Source: Sedimentisphaerales bacterium | GTDB taxonomy: Bacteria > Planctomycetota > Phycisphaerae > Sedimentisphaerales > Anaerobacaceae | Length of the DNA: 49,864 nucleotides | Direction of reading: 5' to 3' | Assembly (NCBI GenBank): GCA_030611315.1 | Contig: JAUWPZ010000008.1 | Coordinates: forward strand, 1 to 49,864 | Shown: positions 24,175 through 32,127 of the stretch, piece after piece | Numbering within the stretch: position 1 is the stretch's first letter | How the letters are laid out: each line of letters begins with the position of its first letter | The notes under the pieces: generated by a model | Databases searched by the model: none | What the model saw: only the letters and a program-made list of their open reading frames with translations | What the model was told of the DNA's origin: nothing | Made by a program: the position numbers and the translations under genes

Positions 24175-25689
24175 ATGAATCATAACTTTAATCGACGGGA
24201 TTTTATGAGGACCCTGGGCCTGGGTGCGGCTGTGGGTCTGACTGTGGCAACCGCGGGCTGCTCGTTGCAACGAGATGCAACTCTTGCAGGGGGCCGGATA
24301 AGGGATGCCCAGGCTCTCAACATGCGCCTTGGCGCCAAGCAGCTCGTTGTGCAGCCTGTGCTTATGTATAACGTTTCCCATCGCCGGGAACGCAGGAGTT
24401 GGCGAAATTGGGGTGGCGTGCAGACCGAGGAGGCTGCGAAGAAGGAAGCGGCTCGCATCGCCCGGGAATTGAATGAGCTTTGCAGGTTGGCCGACTTCGG
24501 AGTACGGGCATTACCCCCGGTGATGGTCACCAATAAGCAGCAAGTCAGCACGCTCAAAACTATCGAAACCGACGTTTTACTGGTGTATGCAGCCGGCGGC
24601 TGGACGGACATACTCAACGCGCTTGCCGGCCTGGACAAGTGGATGATCATTTTCGTCAGGAAGCACTCGAAACCATATTACTTATGGGACGAGATTGTCC
24701 ACTCTAGGTTCTTGCGAAGCCACACTGACAATTTAAGCCAGCCCAGCGTAGATTTCAATGACGTGGCTGTGGATGACGACGAGGAGATACTCTGGCGGTT
24801 GCGGGCGCTCTATGGTTTAAAGAACACCCTCGGCCGCCGGATAATTTGTATAGGGGGACCAGGGGGGTGGTCCTGTCCCAAAGCTCCGGAGTTGGCTCGC
24901 GAGCGCTTCGGGCTCGATATGGTGACGGTTCCGATACCAGAGCTGAACTCGATGATTGAAGCGGCTCGGAAAAATCCTGAGCTAATGGCTCGATGCAACC
25001 GGGAAGGCAAGAAATATCTCAACAAAGGCCGTGTTACTCTTAGCACAACCGAGGAGGCCGTGACGGAGGCATTTCTTCTCAGGAAACTCTTTCACGACCT
25101 AATGGCGAAATCGGAGGCTTTTGCGGTAACGGTCAGAGGCTGCATGGGCAGTTATGCCGGCATCATGCCTTGCCTCACTCTTACACTTATTAACGACTCC
25201 GGGCATATGGCGTACTGTGAAGGCGATTTCGTCGTTATACCATCCGGTATTCTCATGCACTACATATGCGGCAAGCCGACATACCTTTGCAACCCGACCT
25301 ATCCGCACAAAGGTCACATGGTGTTCGCTCACTGTACAGCGCCGCGCAGGATGGATGGAAAGTCTTTAGAGCCAGTTGAGATCGTCACGCACTACGAATC
25401 GGACCATGGCGCTGCAACCCATGTGGCGTTCCGCAAAGGTCAGATTTTAACGATTATCAAACCGGACTTCGGAGCCAAGAATTGGCTGGCGCTCACAGGC
25501 AAAATCGTCGGCACGCCCTGGCTGCCCACGTGCCGAGCGCAGGTGGAAGTTGAACTTGACGCTGATACACACGATGTGCTGCAGAACCTAAGAGGTTTTC
25601 ATTGCATGCTGGCCTACGGCGACTACACTCGAGAGGTGTCTTACGCAGCGAAGAAAGTCGGGATAACGGTCCAGACCCTCAAAAGCTGA
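24175..25689 (+). CDS. Tat-exported sugar-isomerase-like lipoprotein
   Basis: The 504-residue protein starts with a twin-arginine signal (NRRDFMRTLGLGAAVGL) that ends ATAGCS, a lipobox. The body resembles the L-fucose/L-arabinose isomerase superfamily: an N-terminal Rossmann-like part (VVQPVLMYNV; TDVLLVYAAGGW; RIICIGGPGG) and a C-terminal part with RGCMGSYAGIMPCLTLTLIND, AYCEGDF, PTYLCNPTYPHKG and FAHCTAPRR, the pattern of the metal-binding C-terminal domain. An isomerase located outside the cytoplasm would be unusual, so it may have another function. AAAGGGG precedes the start. Downstream lies a perfect 12-bp hairpin. The gene stands alone. Confidence 0.7.
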   Translation: MNHNFNRRDFMRTLGLGAAVGLTVATAGCSLQRDATLAGGRIRDAQALNMRLGAKQLVVQPVLMYNVSHRRERRSWRNWGGVQTEEAAKKEAARIARELNELCRLADFGVRALPPVMVTNKQQVSTLKTIETDVLLVYAAGGWTDILNALAGLDKWMIIFVRKHSKPYYLWDEIVHSRFLRSHTDNLSQPSVDFNDVAVDDDEEILWRLRALYGLKNTLGRRIICIGGPGGWSCPKAPELARERFGLDMVTVPIPELNSMIEAARKNPELMARCNREGKKYLNKGRVTLSTTEEAVTEAFLLRKLFHDLMAKSEAFAVTVRGCMGSYAGIMPCLTLTLINDSGHMAYCEGDFVVIPSGILMHYICGKPTYLCNPTYPHKGHMVFAHCTAPRRMDGKSLEPVEIVTHYESDHGAATHVAFRKGQILTIIKPDFGAKNWLALTGKIVGTPWLPTCRAQVEVELDADTHDVLQNLRGFHCMLAYGDYTREVSYAAKKVGITVQTLKS

Positions 25690-25767
25690 TTAGTCCTGCT
25701 GAAGGGACAACCTCAGCACTTAACCAGGCTTTCCAGCAAAAACTTTCGGCCCGAAGCGACAGAAACA

Positions 25768-25795
25768 CTGAGCAAAGCATCGTTGCTTTGCTCAG
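25768..25795 (+). terminator. Perfect 12-bp hairpin, possible transcript end
   Basis: CTGAGCAAAGCA and TGCTTTGCTCAG form a perfect stem with the loop TCGT, about 80 bases after the stop of the isomerase-like gene. There is no T-run after it, so it is at best a weak intrinsic terminator or an mRNA end stabiliser. Confidence 0.4.
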
Positions 25796-25852
25796 GCAGT
25801 CAATATACAGCAGATTTTGGAGGAATCTGGGTACAAGATTTGTAAAAAGAGA

Positions 25853-26023
25853 GTAAGCGTTCACCCAGTAAATATGCCAATTTTCGGCTGTTATGGCCGA
25901 TTTGAGTAACTGTTTGGTCAAAAATTTGCTAAAAAAGCTAAAAAATATTAAAAATGGTATTGACTTGATAACAGAAACTGCTTTAATGAAGCCCAAATGG
26001 CGTTTTGCCGCGTGAACGCTTAC
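25853..26023. mobile_element. 171-bp MITE with IS66-type ends
   Basis: Perfect 12-bp terminal inverted repeats GTAAGCGTTCAC (25853-25864) and GTGAACGCTTAC (26012-26023) enclose 147 bases with no coding capacity. The element is flanked by a perfect 8-bp direct repeat AAAAGAGA (25845-25852 and 26024-26031), the target duplication. IS66-family elements have ends starting GTAAGCG and make 8-bp duplications, so this is most likely a non-autonomous IS66-related element. No transposase is present in the window. Confidence 0.85.
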
Positions 26024-26137
26024 AAAAGAGAATTCAATTCGAGGAAGATTTTGATATTATCGTGGAATTGGAAACCCTGGTTGCGCAGCCAGGCGCTTGA
26101 TACGGAAATGTCAGATCAAATCAATAGGAGGTCTGAA

Positions 26138-26680
26138 ATGAGGAATTTCGGAAAAGCAGGAAGAATGATACTGGCAGTTGTTATGGCGTCAATAACCGTT
26201 TCCTCTGTTGGATGTAGCTTTGAAAAAAGTCCGCGGGGTGAACCTGCTCTGTGGGGTGAACCTGTTTTGGAGGGTAATCTGCGACTCGAAGGCCACCTAA
26301 TTGAAGCGTTCACCTCAATTGAGCCTGTCTTTTCTTTTAACAATTTAGATACTGGTCAAAGAAGCATAAAACCAAGAACCGAATACAATAAAGGCCATTT
26401 TAAGATTTACGGATTGCCGAAAGCCAATTACCACATCTTCATCTCAATAAATGCTAATACTGACAATCCGGGAGGCTATCCGGGCTACCCGGGGGATTTC
26501 TATAAAAGAGTCCACTCTAAAAACACGCCTTTAGGCGGCTTGTCTGAAATACTGTTGAGGCTCAAGCCAACAGCGGCTTTTGTCTCGAATAATTATTTTT
26601 CGAAGCTCATTTCGGCTACTCTTGGCAAACAAGCAGGGCAAAATTATCCCCCCTACATTGTAAATTTTATTATAAATTGA
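26138..26680 (+). CDS. Lipoprotein whose C-terminus is encoded by repeat sequence
   Basis: A 180-residue lipoprotein. AGGAGG lies 7 bases before ATG 26138, which fixes the start although the frame is open upstream. The signal peptide ends SSVGC (lipobox). The mature part is beta-rich: LRLEGHLIEAFTSIEPVFSF, then HFKIYGLPKANYHIFISINA, similar in style to carboxypeptidase-regulatory or SdrD-B-like domains, followed by a Gly/Pro/Tyr-rich loop (NPGGYPGYPGDFYK). The last 18 or so residues (GKQAGQNYPPYIVNFIIN) are read from the repeat unit that is found in front of other hairpin elements downstream, so the natural C-terminus has probably been replaced. The IS66-like MITE lies 114 bases upstream. Confidence 0.75.
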   Translation: MRNFGKAGRMILAVVMASITVSSVGCSFEKSPRGEPALWGEPVLEGNLRLEGHLIEAFTSIEPVFSFNNLDTGQRSIKPRTEYNKGHFKIYGLPKANYHIFISINANTDNPGGYPGYPGDFYKRVHSKNTPLGGLSEILLRLKPTAAFVSNNYFSKLISATLGKQAGQNYPPYIVNFIIN

Positions 26681-26767
26681 AAAATTAGTCCTACAGGTCT
26701 CATCATCAATAGTTTATAGAATAGGTTTAATCCTGGACAATTGTGAGGTAGGTGTGTAGGGTAACTA
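26627..26767 (+). repeat. Hairpin repeat unit 1 (partial P part plus R hairpin)
   Basis: First of seven direct copies of the R hairpin. It holds a degenerate left part (CAAGCAGGGCAAAATTAT), the AT-rich linker (TTTATTATAAATTGAAAAATTAG) and the R hairpin at 26685-26767, whose outer arms CCTACA and TGTAGG pair. Inner parts read CTCATCATCAAT and ATTGTGAG, which pair across a central hairpin. This copy lacks the TTGACA promoter half. Confidence 0.8.
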
Positions 26768-26933
26768 TGCTGGAACAATAGGAAATTATGACAATTGTAT
26801 TGTCCTTGCTCCTAATGGAAAGTAGTGATATATTCTCAATTGTTGAGATAGTATTATTATAATCAAGAAGGCAGTCTGACATCCTTTTTGTCTATCATCT
26901 TTGCCTTCTGAAATTTAGGGAAAAGAGAAAGAA

Positions 26934-27938
26934 ATGAGATCGAGATATCTAACTACATTAGCTGTTGTTATAGCTGTGATAATAGGGATTGGTTTGTGTA
27001 GTTGTAAGAAGAGAGAATCTGTGAGGCAGGACACTGCACCAGCAGAGTCAGTTGAGCAAGAACCTGCAAGAGAAGATATGTTACCAACAGAGCCAGCTTC
27101 TTTAGAACAAAAATTATACAAACAAACTAAGATAGCTTTTATTTCAAGAAGAGATGGAAATGAAGAGATTTATGTTATGAATGCAGATGGGAGTGAGCAG
27201 AAAAGGTTGACAAACAATCCTGCTCGTGATGACACTCCTTCTTGGTCTCCTGACGGCAAGAAGATAGCTTTCAGGTCAAGGAGAGATGGGAATTGGGAAG
27301 TTTATGTGATGAATGCCAATGGAAGTGAGCAGAGAAACGTGACAAATAGCCCTGTTGAGGATGGAGATCCTTCCTGGTCCCCAGACGGAAAGAAGATAGT
27401 TTTTTCTTCATGGAGAGGTGTGAAGAGGGAGATTTATGTTATGAATGCAGATGGGAGTGGGCAGAGAAGGTTGACGGATAACCCTGCTGAGGATGGACAT
27501 CCTTCTTGGTCACCTGATGGAAAGAAGATAGCCTTTTCTTCGGTCAGAGATGGAAATTCCGAAATTTATATCATGAATGCTGATGGGAGCGGCTTGGAAA
27601 ATTTAACAAACAATCCTGTTGTTGATGGACATCCTTCTTGGTCTCCTGATGTAAAAAAGATAGCTTTTGTTTCATATAGAGATGGAAATTTTGAAGTTTA
27701 CAGTATGAATGCTGATGGAAGCAATCAGAAAAGATTGACAAATAATCCTGCTGTTGATTCGATGCCTTCTTGGTCTCCAGATGGAAAAAAGATAGCTTTT
27801 TATTCAAATAGAGATGGCAATTATGAGATTTATGTTATGAATGCAGATGGAACTGAGCAGAAGAATTTGACAAATAATCCTGCCATGGATGGGGCTACTT
27901 CCTGGTCACCATTTCTGGTTTCTGAGGAGAAAGAATAA
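26934..27938 (+). CDS. PD40/TolB-like beta-propeller lipoprotein
   Basis: A 334-residue lipoprotein. The signal peptide (residues 1-24) ends GLCSC. A short acidic linker leads to six tandem 44-residue propeller blades from residue 67 to about 330, each with the pattern [21 protein letters not shown] then [19 protein letters not shown]. The blades are of the PD40/WD40-like type of TolB and related proteins and probably form a six-bladed propeller for binding or protein contacts in the envelope. Codons use more A/T than the core genes. The start at 26934 follows a purine-rich GGGAAAAGAGAAAG. It lies between repeat units 1 and 2 as a single gene. Confidence 0.87.
   Translation: MRSRYLTTLAVVIAVIIGIGLCSCKKRESVRQDTAPAESVEQEPAREDMLPTEPASLEQKLYKQTKIAFISRRDGNEEIYVMNADGSEQKRLTNNPARDDTPSWSPDGKKIAFRSRRDGNWEVYVMNANGSEQRNVTNSPVEDGDPSWSPDGKKIVFSSWRGVKREIYVMNADGSGQRRLTDNPAEDGHPSWSPDGKKIAFSSVRDGNSEIYIMNADGSGLENLTNNPVVDGHPSWSPDVKKIAFVSYRDGNFEVYSMNADGSNQKRLTNNPAVDSMPSWSPDGKKIAFYSNRDGNYEIYVMNADGTEQKNLTNNPAMDGATSWSPFLVSEEKE
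27132..27923 (+). repeat. Six 132-bp tandem coding repeats
   Basis: Each of the six blades of the PD40 gene is a 132-base unit. Units share long identical runs such as ATGAATGCAGATGGGAGTG and TCTCCTGATGG, so recent unit duplication or gene conversion is likely. Unit number could vary between strains. Confidence 0.8.
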
Positions 27939-27980
27939 CGGCATCTCTATTGCCCCATTTAGATTCTAATAAAAGAAAAA

Positions 27981-28125
27981 CAATAACCCACCCCACAGGT
28001 CTAACCATCAATAGTTTTTAGAATAGAATGGATTCTGGACAATTCTGAGGGGTGTGTAGGGGAGATAGTCCCTACTTACCTACTGAGAACACATATCTTT
28101 TTTTTTTCGGGAAAAAAAGATAACG
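27981..28125 (+). repeat. Hairpin repeat unit 2 (R hairpin plus tail hairpin)
   Basis: R element with ACCCCACAGGTCT ... GTGTGTAGGGGAGATAG, followed by a tail ending in the hairpin ATATCTTTTTTTT/AAAAAAAGATA (28093-28122). It lies 43 bases after the stop of the PD40 gene. The P promoter part is absent from this copy. Confidence 0.8.
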
Positions 28126-28138
28126 GCTCGTTACTCAC

Positions 28139-28333
28139 CTATGCCAGCCCAATGCTCTTGAGGTGCTTCTTCGTCTTCTTCAGCCCCATCCTGTACGCTT
28201 TCTTTTTCACATTATCTATGGGTCTTCCGAGCTTAGCTGCTACTTTAGCTGTCACATTGTTGGGAAACATCTTCTTGAGTAGTGTGATTTCAGCCTTGGT
28301 CCATATACCTTTGACAGGTTTCTTCTTTGCCAT
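28139..28333 (-). CDS. Small SANT/Myb-like DNA-binding protein
   Basis: A 64-residue basic protein with a SANT/Myb-like fold pattern: W11 in KGIWTKAEITLLKKMFPNN, then TAKVAAKLGRPIDNVKKKAYRMGLKK. Short proteins with this pattern (W-x-x-E-x-x-L-L-x-x-x-F, then A-x-x-L-G-R) are common in planctomycetes and are thought to bind DNA. The ATG at 28333 has AAAGGAG before it. A copy of the repeated promoter lies at 28396-28423, 63 bases upstream. The gene is the only one between repeat units 2 and 3. Confidence 0.85.
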   Translation of the reverse strand: MAKKKPVKGIWTKAEITLLKKMFPNNVTAKVAAKLGRPIDNVKKKAYRMGLKKTKKHLKSIGLA

Positions 28334-28395
28334 CGTATGACTCCTTTCGTTTCAATATTCTTGGGATATGATTTACATTACCTAAACTCTCCCCC

Positions 28396-28423
28396 ACTTT
28401 ACCACAGATTCTGATGTTGTCAA
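28396..28423 (-). promoter_or_regulatory. Repeated promoter P, copy in front of the SANT-like gene
   Basis: On the minus strand TTGACA (28423-28418), a 16-base spacer ending TGG (extended -10), and TAAAGT (28401-28396). The sequence is nearly identical to copies at 29458, 30932, 33179 and 36081. The expected RNA start is about 55 bases before the SANT-like start codon. Confidence 0.75.
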
Positions 28424-28474
28424 GCAGGGCAAGACTGTCCCTCCTACATTCTAAATTTATTATAAATTGAAAAA

Positions 28475-28645
28475 TTAGCCCCACAGGTCTCACCACCAAT
28501 AGTTATTAGATTATATCTAATACTGGACAATTGTGAGGGGGCTGTGGTGATACTACTCCCTACTTGCCTACTGGACTGATATTTTTTTTCTGCGGCAAAA
28601 AAGATATGCCTGCATTCCTGTTGCTCAATAAAATAGACATCTTGC
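28475..28645 (+). repeat. Hairpin repeat unit 3
   Basis: R hairpin at 28475-28556: outer arm CCCCACAG pairs with CTGTGG, middle arm CTCACCACCAAT with ATTGTGAG, and the inner hairpin ATTAGAT-TAT-ATCTAAT is perfect. The tail (CCCTACTTGCCTACTGGAC) leads to a T-rich/A-rich hairpin and ends ATGCCTGCATTCCTGTT, as in unit 6. It is the best-formed copy. Confidence 0.85.
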
Positions 28646-28770
28646 TCCTGGTGGGATAGGGTGGTATTCTATACAGAGCATTTGGGAGCAGTGCTATGTG
28701 GAATAGGCAGAATAGTGCGGTGTTTAGATGGATGGTAATGGACGTGTGTGTGAAAATATCCTGGCGTTCG

Positions 28771-28883
28771 TGTGGCAGCCTCAAGCGTTAGCTTGGGGAT
28801 GATAGAGTTGTCTGTTCCATAGGCACCAAGAGGTTCGTGTGCTTTGAGCCATCCCCAAGTTCTACGAACTTGAGGCTGCCACA
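28771..28883. repeat. Two-part perfect inverted repeat
   Basis: TGTGGCAGCCTCAAG (28771-28785) pairs with CTTGAGGCTGCCACA (28869-28883), and CTTGGGGAT (28792-28800) pairs with ATCCCCAAG (28851-28859). The loop is 50 bases. No reading frame with support crosses it. The paired words GCTAACGCTTGAGG-like/TTCTACGAACTTGAGG recur, from memory, in other planctomycete intergenic DNA. Confidence 0.75.
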
Positions 28884-29164
28884 CAAGCCTATCAATAGTC
28901 CAAAAACCGGGATGCCTTAAAACTTTCATAGACACTAATGGACAGAGCTTGGGAAAGTTGTTGGAATTGAGATGAAAGTTTTGGTATTATAGAACTTGAA
29001 TTGTCCAGGAGTGCTTCAAGAAGAGTGCCGAACCGTGTAGGATCACCGAAAATGAAGCTAAATGGGAAATCCGAATTAGATGTAATATGGCAAGGTATTT
29101 AACATTGGTAGTTATAATCGCCGAACGGATAGCTGCTGGTAATTTATCCCAAATAGTGGCAATT

Positions 29165-29293
29165 TCAGCCAAGTTGGGGGGCACTTGCTGCGGCTTTGCG
29201 TGCACGCTCTCTTGACTTACGATGGGAATTGGCACTACGCGTTTTATTTTGTTTTTCTCGTCTTTTATCGAGTCTATCTCTACGTCTTCCCAT
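29165..29293 (-). CDS. 42-residue basic protein
   Basis: ATG 29293 is preceded by AAAGGAAA and opens a 42-codon frame: MGRRRDRLDKRREKQNK then TRSANSHRKSRERARKAAAS. It is strongly basic and probably helical. I do not recognise it. Another minus-strand frame overlaps its end and continues to 28987 with NLAEIATIWDKLPAAIRSAI, which looks like a genuine protein segment, so the two may be pieces of one frameshifted gene. It lies between repeat units 3 and 4 with its own P promoter copy upstream. Confidence 0.45.
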   Translation of the reverse strand: MGRRRDRLDKRREKQNKTRSANSHRKSRERARKAAASAPQLG

Positions 29294-29457
29294 GAAAATT
29301 TCCTTTCAGTACTTTTACCAAATCTGTCACGCTGTGCCAGGTTTCATGGCAAATAAAGCATTTTCAGTATTACTACAGCCTGTCTATAATACATATCCTC
29401 GAATTGTAAGCACCAGGCAGGGCAAAAGCAATGAACTTTTTGGGGAAACTCCCAACC

Positions 29458-29485
29458 ACTCTACCACAGATTGTGATGTTGTCAA
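29458..29485 (-). promoter_or_regulatory. Repeated promoter P, copy upstream of the 42-residue basic protein
   Basis: Minus strand: TTGACA (29485-29480), 16-base spacer ending TGG, TAGAGT (29463-29458). It is identical in the core to the copies at 30932 and 33179. Confidence 0.72.
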
Positions 29486-29547
29486 GCAGGGCAAAAAATA
29501 TCCCACTTATATTAAATCCTGATATATATTAGAAAAGAAAAACAAGA

Positions 29548-29636
29548 ACTAGCCCCACAGGTCTCATCATCAATAGTTTTTAGATTAGAACTAATCCTGG
29601 ACAATTCTGAAGCAGGTGTGCGGGGGAGATACTATT
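29548..29636 (+). repeat. Hairpin repeat unit 4 (R part)
   Basis: Outer arm ACTAGCCCCACA faces TGTGCGGGGGAGATACTA, middle arm CTCATCATCAAT faces ATTCTGA, and the inner hairpin GATTAG-AA-CTAATC is perfect. It follows the P promoter copy at 29458 after 62 bases. Confidence 0.8.
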
Positions 29637-29853
29637 CGCCTGTTGGTGAACGAATTGGCGCAAAAGAGGGGATTGGAGTAGAAAGTAGTGGCACTGGTTC
29701 AGGCAAAGGTGTATGAAGCTCAGATGAGAGATAGAACATGCCCACTAATATGAGGCACGACAGCAAGAGGAAAGCTGATTAGACGATGGAAAATCAGTGG
29801 CACGACAGAGAAACTACAAGAGCCTCTTTCAGCGCTCCTGGCAAGTACTCGGA

Positions 29854-30897
29854 TCAATCCGGAGCATTTGGCGTATCCTGTAAGGTGCTGATTGCCCAAA
29901 GATAATACTGCCTTAACTCGCCCTTTGCGCTAGCGAGGGATGTCTTCAGTGCTTCCAGAGCTTCGGCCCTTCCTTTGCCTATATTTGCCAATGCGATTGC
30001 TGCATTTCTCCTAATCACATCAGGGTATGCTTCGCCGAGGATATCTGTGAGAAGAGGATTTCTCTCGATGTTGTCAAGATACTTGTGGCTGGCATGATGC
30101 AGTGAGTCGAAACCGGAACGAGGGTCAGCGTCCCGAGCAACGAGTTTTCTATTAACCGGACACACCTCCTGGCAGATATCACATCCACATATCCAGTTCT
30201 GCATCTTCAAACGAAGTTCCGGTTGTATATATTTCTGTTTTCGGGTGAGAGGGTTAATACAAAGCCTCGGATTCACTTTATAAGGAGCATACAAGGCGCG
30301 AGTCGGGCAGGCCTGGAGACAGACCTCACAGTCCTCACAGGGCGGTGTCATTTTTTCGAATCTGTCAGGGGCAACAGGCATGTCAGTGACAACACTACGG
30401 AACCCAACATACGAACCGCATTGTTCTGTCAGTAAAAGTCCGTTCTTGCCATAAGCACCGAGTCCAATGCGATCGGCCACGAACTTCAAAGGAACGTCCT
30501 GCCCCGGGACTGCTTTGTATCCACTTTCTTCAATAAAATCGGCAACTTTCCGGGCTATTTGCCTGACCACGGGATAGCAACTGTAAGTCCGTGCGGTCTT
30601 GCCACAGAGTTGTTTCCACAGGTTCGTATAAACTGCATTTTTGTCGTAAGCACCCACGCCCAGTATGATTATTGCCTGGGCATCCGGCAATGTTTCTCGA
30701 GGCTGTGAAAGACGTTCGAAAAATGATGTCTCGCTGCGAGGAACCATATAATCTTCCAGTTGTGCTGCAGTTTCCCTGGAGCGTTCCCGAACCTCGGCCA
30801 GATAATCGGAGTAGATTTCTACCCGGGCGACTCCGACCAAGTCAGCACCTTGTGAGCATGCAAAGTCTTTGATTTCGTTCTTAAGAGGCATAACCAT
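29854..30897 (-). CDS. QueG-like corrinoid/iron-sulfur reductase with HEAT repeats
   Basis: Similar to epoxyqueuosine reductase, the last step of queuosine synthesis in tRNA. The 347-residue protein has an N-terminal cobalamin-binding-type domain (DVPLKFVADRIGLGAYGKNGLLL), two [4Fe-4S] motifs CEDCEVCLQACP and CGCDICQEVCP, and C-terminal HEAT-like repeats (NAAIALANIGKGRAEALEALK). It differs from canonical QueG in the D-x-x-P-x-x-E/GWIGKN region (here GLGAYGKN), so it may be a QueG-like reductase with another substrate. It lies alone between repeat units 4 and 5, with promoter P 35 bases upstream of its start. An ATG two codons inside is an equally good start. Confidence 0.8.
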   Translation of the reverse strand: MVMPLKNEIKDFACSQGADLVGVARVEIYSDYLAEVRERSRETAAQLEDYMVPRSETSFFERLSQPRETLPDAQAIIILGVGAYDKNAVYTNLWKQLCGKTARTYSCYPVVRQIARKVADFIEESGYKAVPGQDVPLKFVADRIGLGAYGKNGLLLTEQCGSYVGFRSVVTDMPVAPDRFEKMTPPCEDCEVCLQACPTRALYAPYKVNPRLCINPLTRKQKYIQPELRLKMQNWICGCDICQEVCPVNRKLVARDADPRSGFDSLHHASHKYLDNIERNPLLTDILGEAYPDVIRRNAAIALANIGKGRAEALEALKTSLASAKGELRQYYLWAISTLQDTPNAPD

Positions 30898-30931
30898 TCA
30901 GATATTAAACTCAATAACTGATAGAAGGAAT

Positions 30932-30959
30932 ACTCTACCACAGATTGTGATGTTGTCAA
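30932..30959 (-). promoter_or_regulatory. Repeated promoter P, copy in front of the QueG-like gene
   Basis: Minus strand: TTGACA (30959-30954), 16-base spacer with TGG at its end, TAGAGT (30937-30932). The -10 is 35 bases from the start codon, so the leader would be under 30 bases. Confidence 0.78.
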
Positions 30960-30994
30960 GCAGGCAAGAACTGTCGCACTCCATTTTAAATTTA

Positions 30995-32095
30995 TTAAAT
31001 TTTATGATAAATTGAAGAATTAGTCCTATTGGTCTCATCCTCAATAGTTTTTAGAATATATTTAATCCTGGGGGATTGTGAGGTTTGGAGGGATCGGGGC
31101 ATCGGATTGCGGGACAGAAGGTCAACCATAGAGTCTCCCATTCCTTTACCTATCAGATAAAAGGTTTCCCAATTGCGATACCAATGATAATCCTGGCGTG
31201 AAGGGGATTCTTCCCGCGTCCTCTGAAAATCGCGTGTTTCAATGCCGTTTACGTTACCTTTAAATTCTGGATATTTTTGAGGGTCGGCAAGGTTTAGCTG
31301 GGCAGCCATCAATTTTTCGACCTTTTTCTTGTATCTGGCTGTGGGTGGAATGTTCCATCCGCCCATACCTGTATTGGCGATTACAAACGGCAGTTTTTCA
31401 AGAGCGAGATCCTTTCTGATATCCTTTATAAAGTCCTCCATATTTTTTTCGTAAACATCTACAGCATTTTGATTGATGCGGTCATTCCAGCCCTGGTGCC
31501 ATCCAAAGCCGATTATTTCATATCCTTTACCTGAATAACTGGGATAGTATTTTTTCAAATTGCCGGTAATTTCTTTTACATGTCTAAGAATTTCTGAGTA
31601 TTGAAACCCGGTATCACCATCTGCCTTAGGTGTTGGATAGTTCGCCGAGCTTGGGGATAAAAAGTTTCTATGCAGCGACCTGCCGCCCCATGCGGATTTA
31701 ATAAGCAGCACCGGGTCTTCAAAATAGTCACCCACAATAAAACCGAAACCATATTCGGGACCGATATGGGCAGCATCCGCTCCATAACCAGTAGTAAGCC
31801 AGCCCTTTTGTTGCTTGTAAGACAGGTTCACGATCCATACATCGTCCCGGACAACATGTTTGCCGTTATTATCCATTAAGTGGCCGTAGTCTTTGGGATT
31901 GCTTTTGAGATATGTCGCCATCGTTCCTGGACCACCTGCCAGCTGACCGAAACCAACCATGTTTGACTGGCCTGACAGGATAAATATCTTCAGCTTACCA
32001 TTAGCCGGGCAAGTTTTCGGAGGTTTGGCGATAACAGTGCTGCTGCAAATGGCGATAAATATCGTTGATACGAGGATAACAGTTGCTTTCTTCAT
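30995..32095 (-). CDS. Secreted SGNH carbohydrate esterase (sialate O-acetylesterase-like), C-terminus from repeat
   Basis: Predicted to remove acetyl groups from glycans outside the cytoplasm. The 366-residue protein has a signal peptide (MKKATVILVSTIFIAICSSTVIA) and the SGNH motifs: block I FILSGQSNMVGFGQ with the nucleophile serine, the glycine region SAWGGRSL, and FGWHQGWND; the catalytic Asp/His pair is probably in the SPSRQDYHWYRN stretch. AAGGAG precedes the start. The last 33 residues (from about PRSLQTSQSPRIKY) are read antisense through hairpin element R5, so the original end has been replaced by repeat sequence. The upstream gene on the same strand is the EEP hydrolase, 32 bases away, likely one operon. 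Confidence 0.85.
   Translation of the reverse strand: MKKATVILVSTIFIAICSSTVIAKPPKTCPANGKLKIFILSGQSNMVGFGQLAGGPGTMATYLKSNPKDYGHLMDNNGKHVVRDDVWIVNLSYKQQKGWLTTGYGADAAHIGPEYGFGFIVGDYFEDPVLLIKSAWGGRSLHRNFLSPSSANYPTPKADGDTGFQYSEILRHVKEITGNLKKYYPSYSGKGYEIIGFGWHQGWNDRINQNAVDVYEKNMEDFIKDIRKDLALEKLPFVIANTGMGGWNIPPTARYKKKVEKLMAAQLNLADPQKYPEFKGNVNGIETRDFQRTREESPSRQDYHWYRNWETFYLIGKGMGDSMVDLLSRNPMPRSLQTSQSPRIKYILKTIEDETNRTNSSIYHKI
31019..31095 (+). repeat. Hairpin repeat unit 5 (R part)
   Basis: R element with AATTAGTCCTATTGGTCTC, the CTCATCCTCAAT arm and ATTGTGAGG, and inner TTAGAATATATTTAAT. It overlaps the 3' end of the esterase gene, which it recodes. Promoter P lies 60 bases before it. Confidence 0.8.
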
Positions 32096-32127
32096 GTTCT
32101 GTGACTCCTTATATGAAGTTGAGTTAG

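Noticed and set aside
28669-28935. Minus-strand 88-residue frame (WQPQVRRTWGW...)
   Set aside because: It reads across the two arms of a perfect inverted repeat, has no ribosome binding site and no recognisable family.
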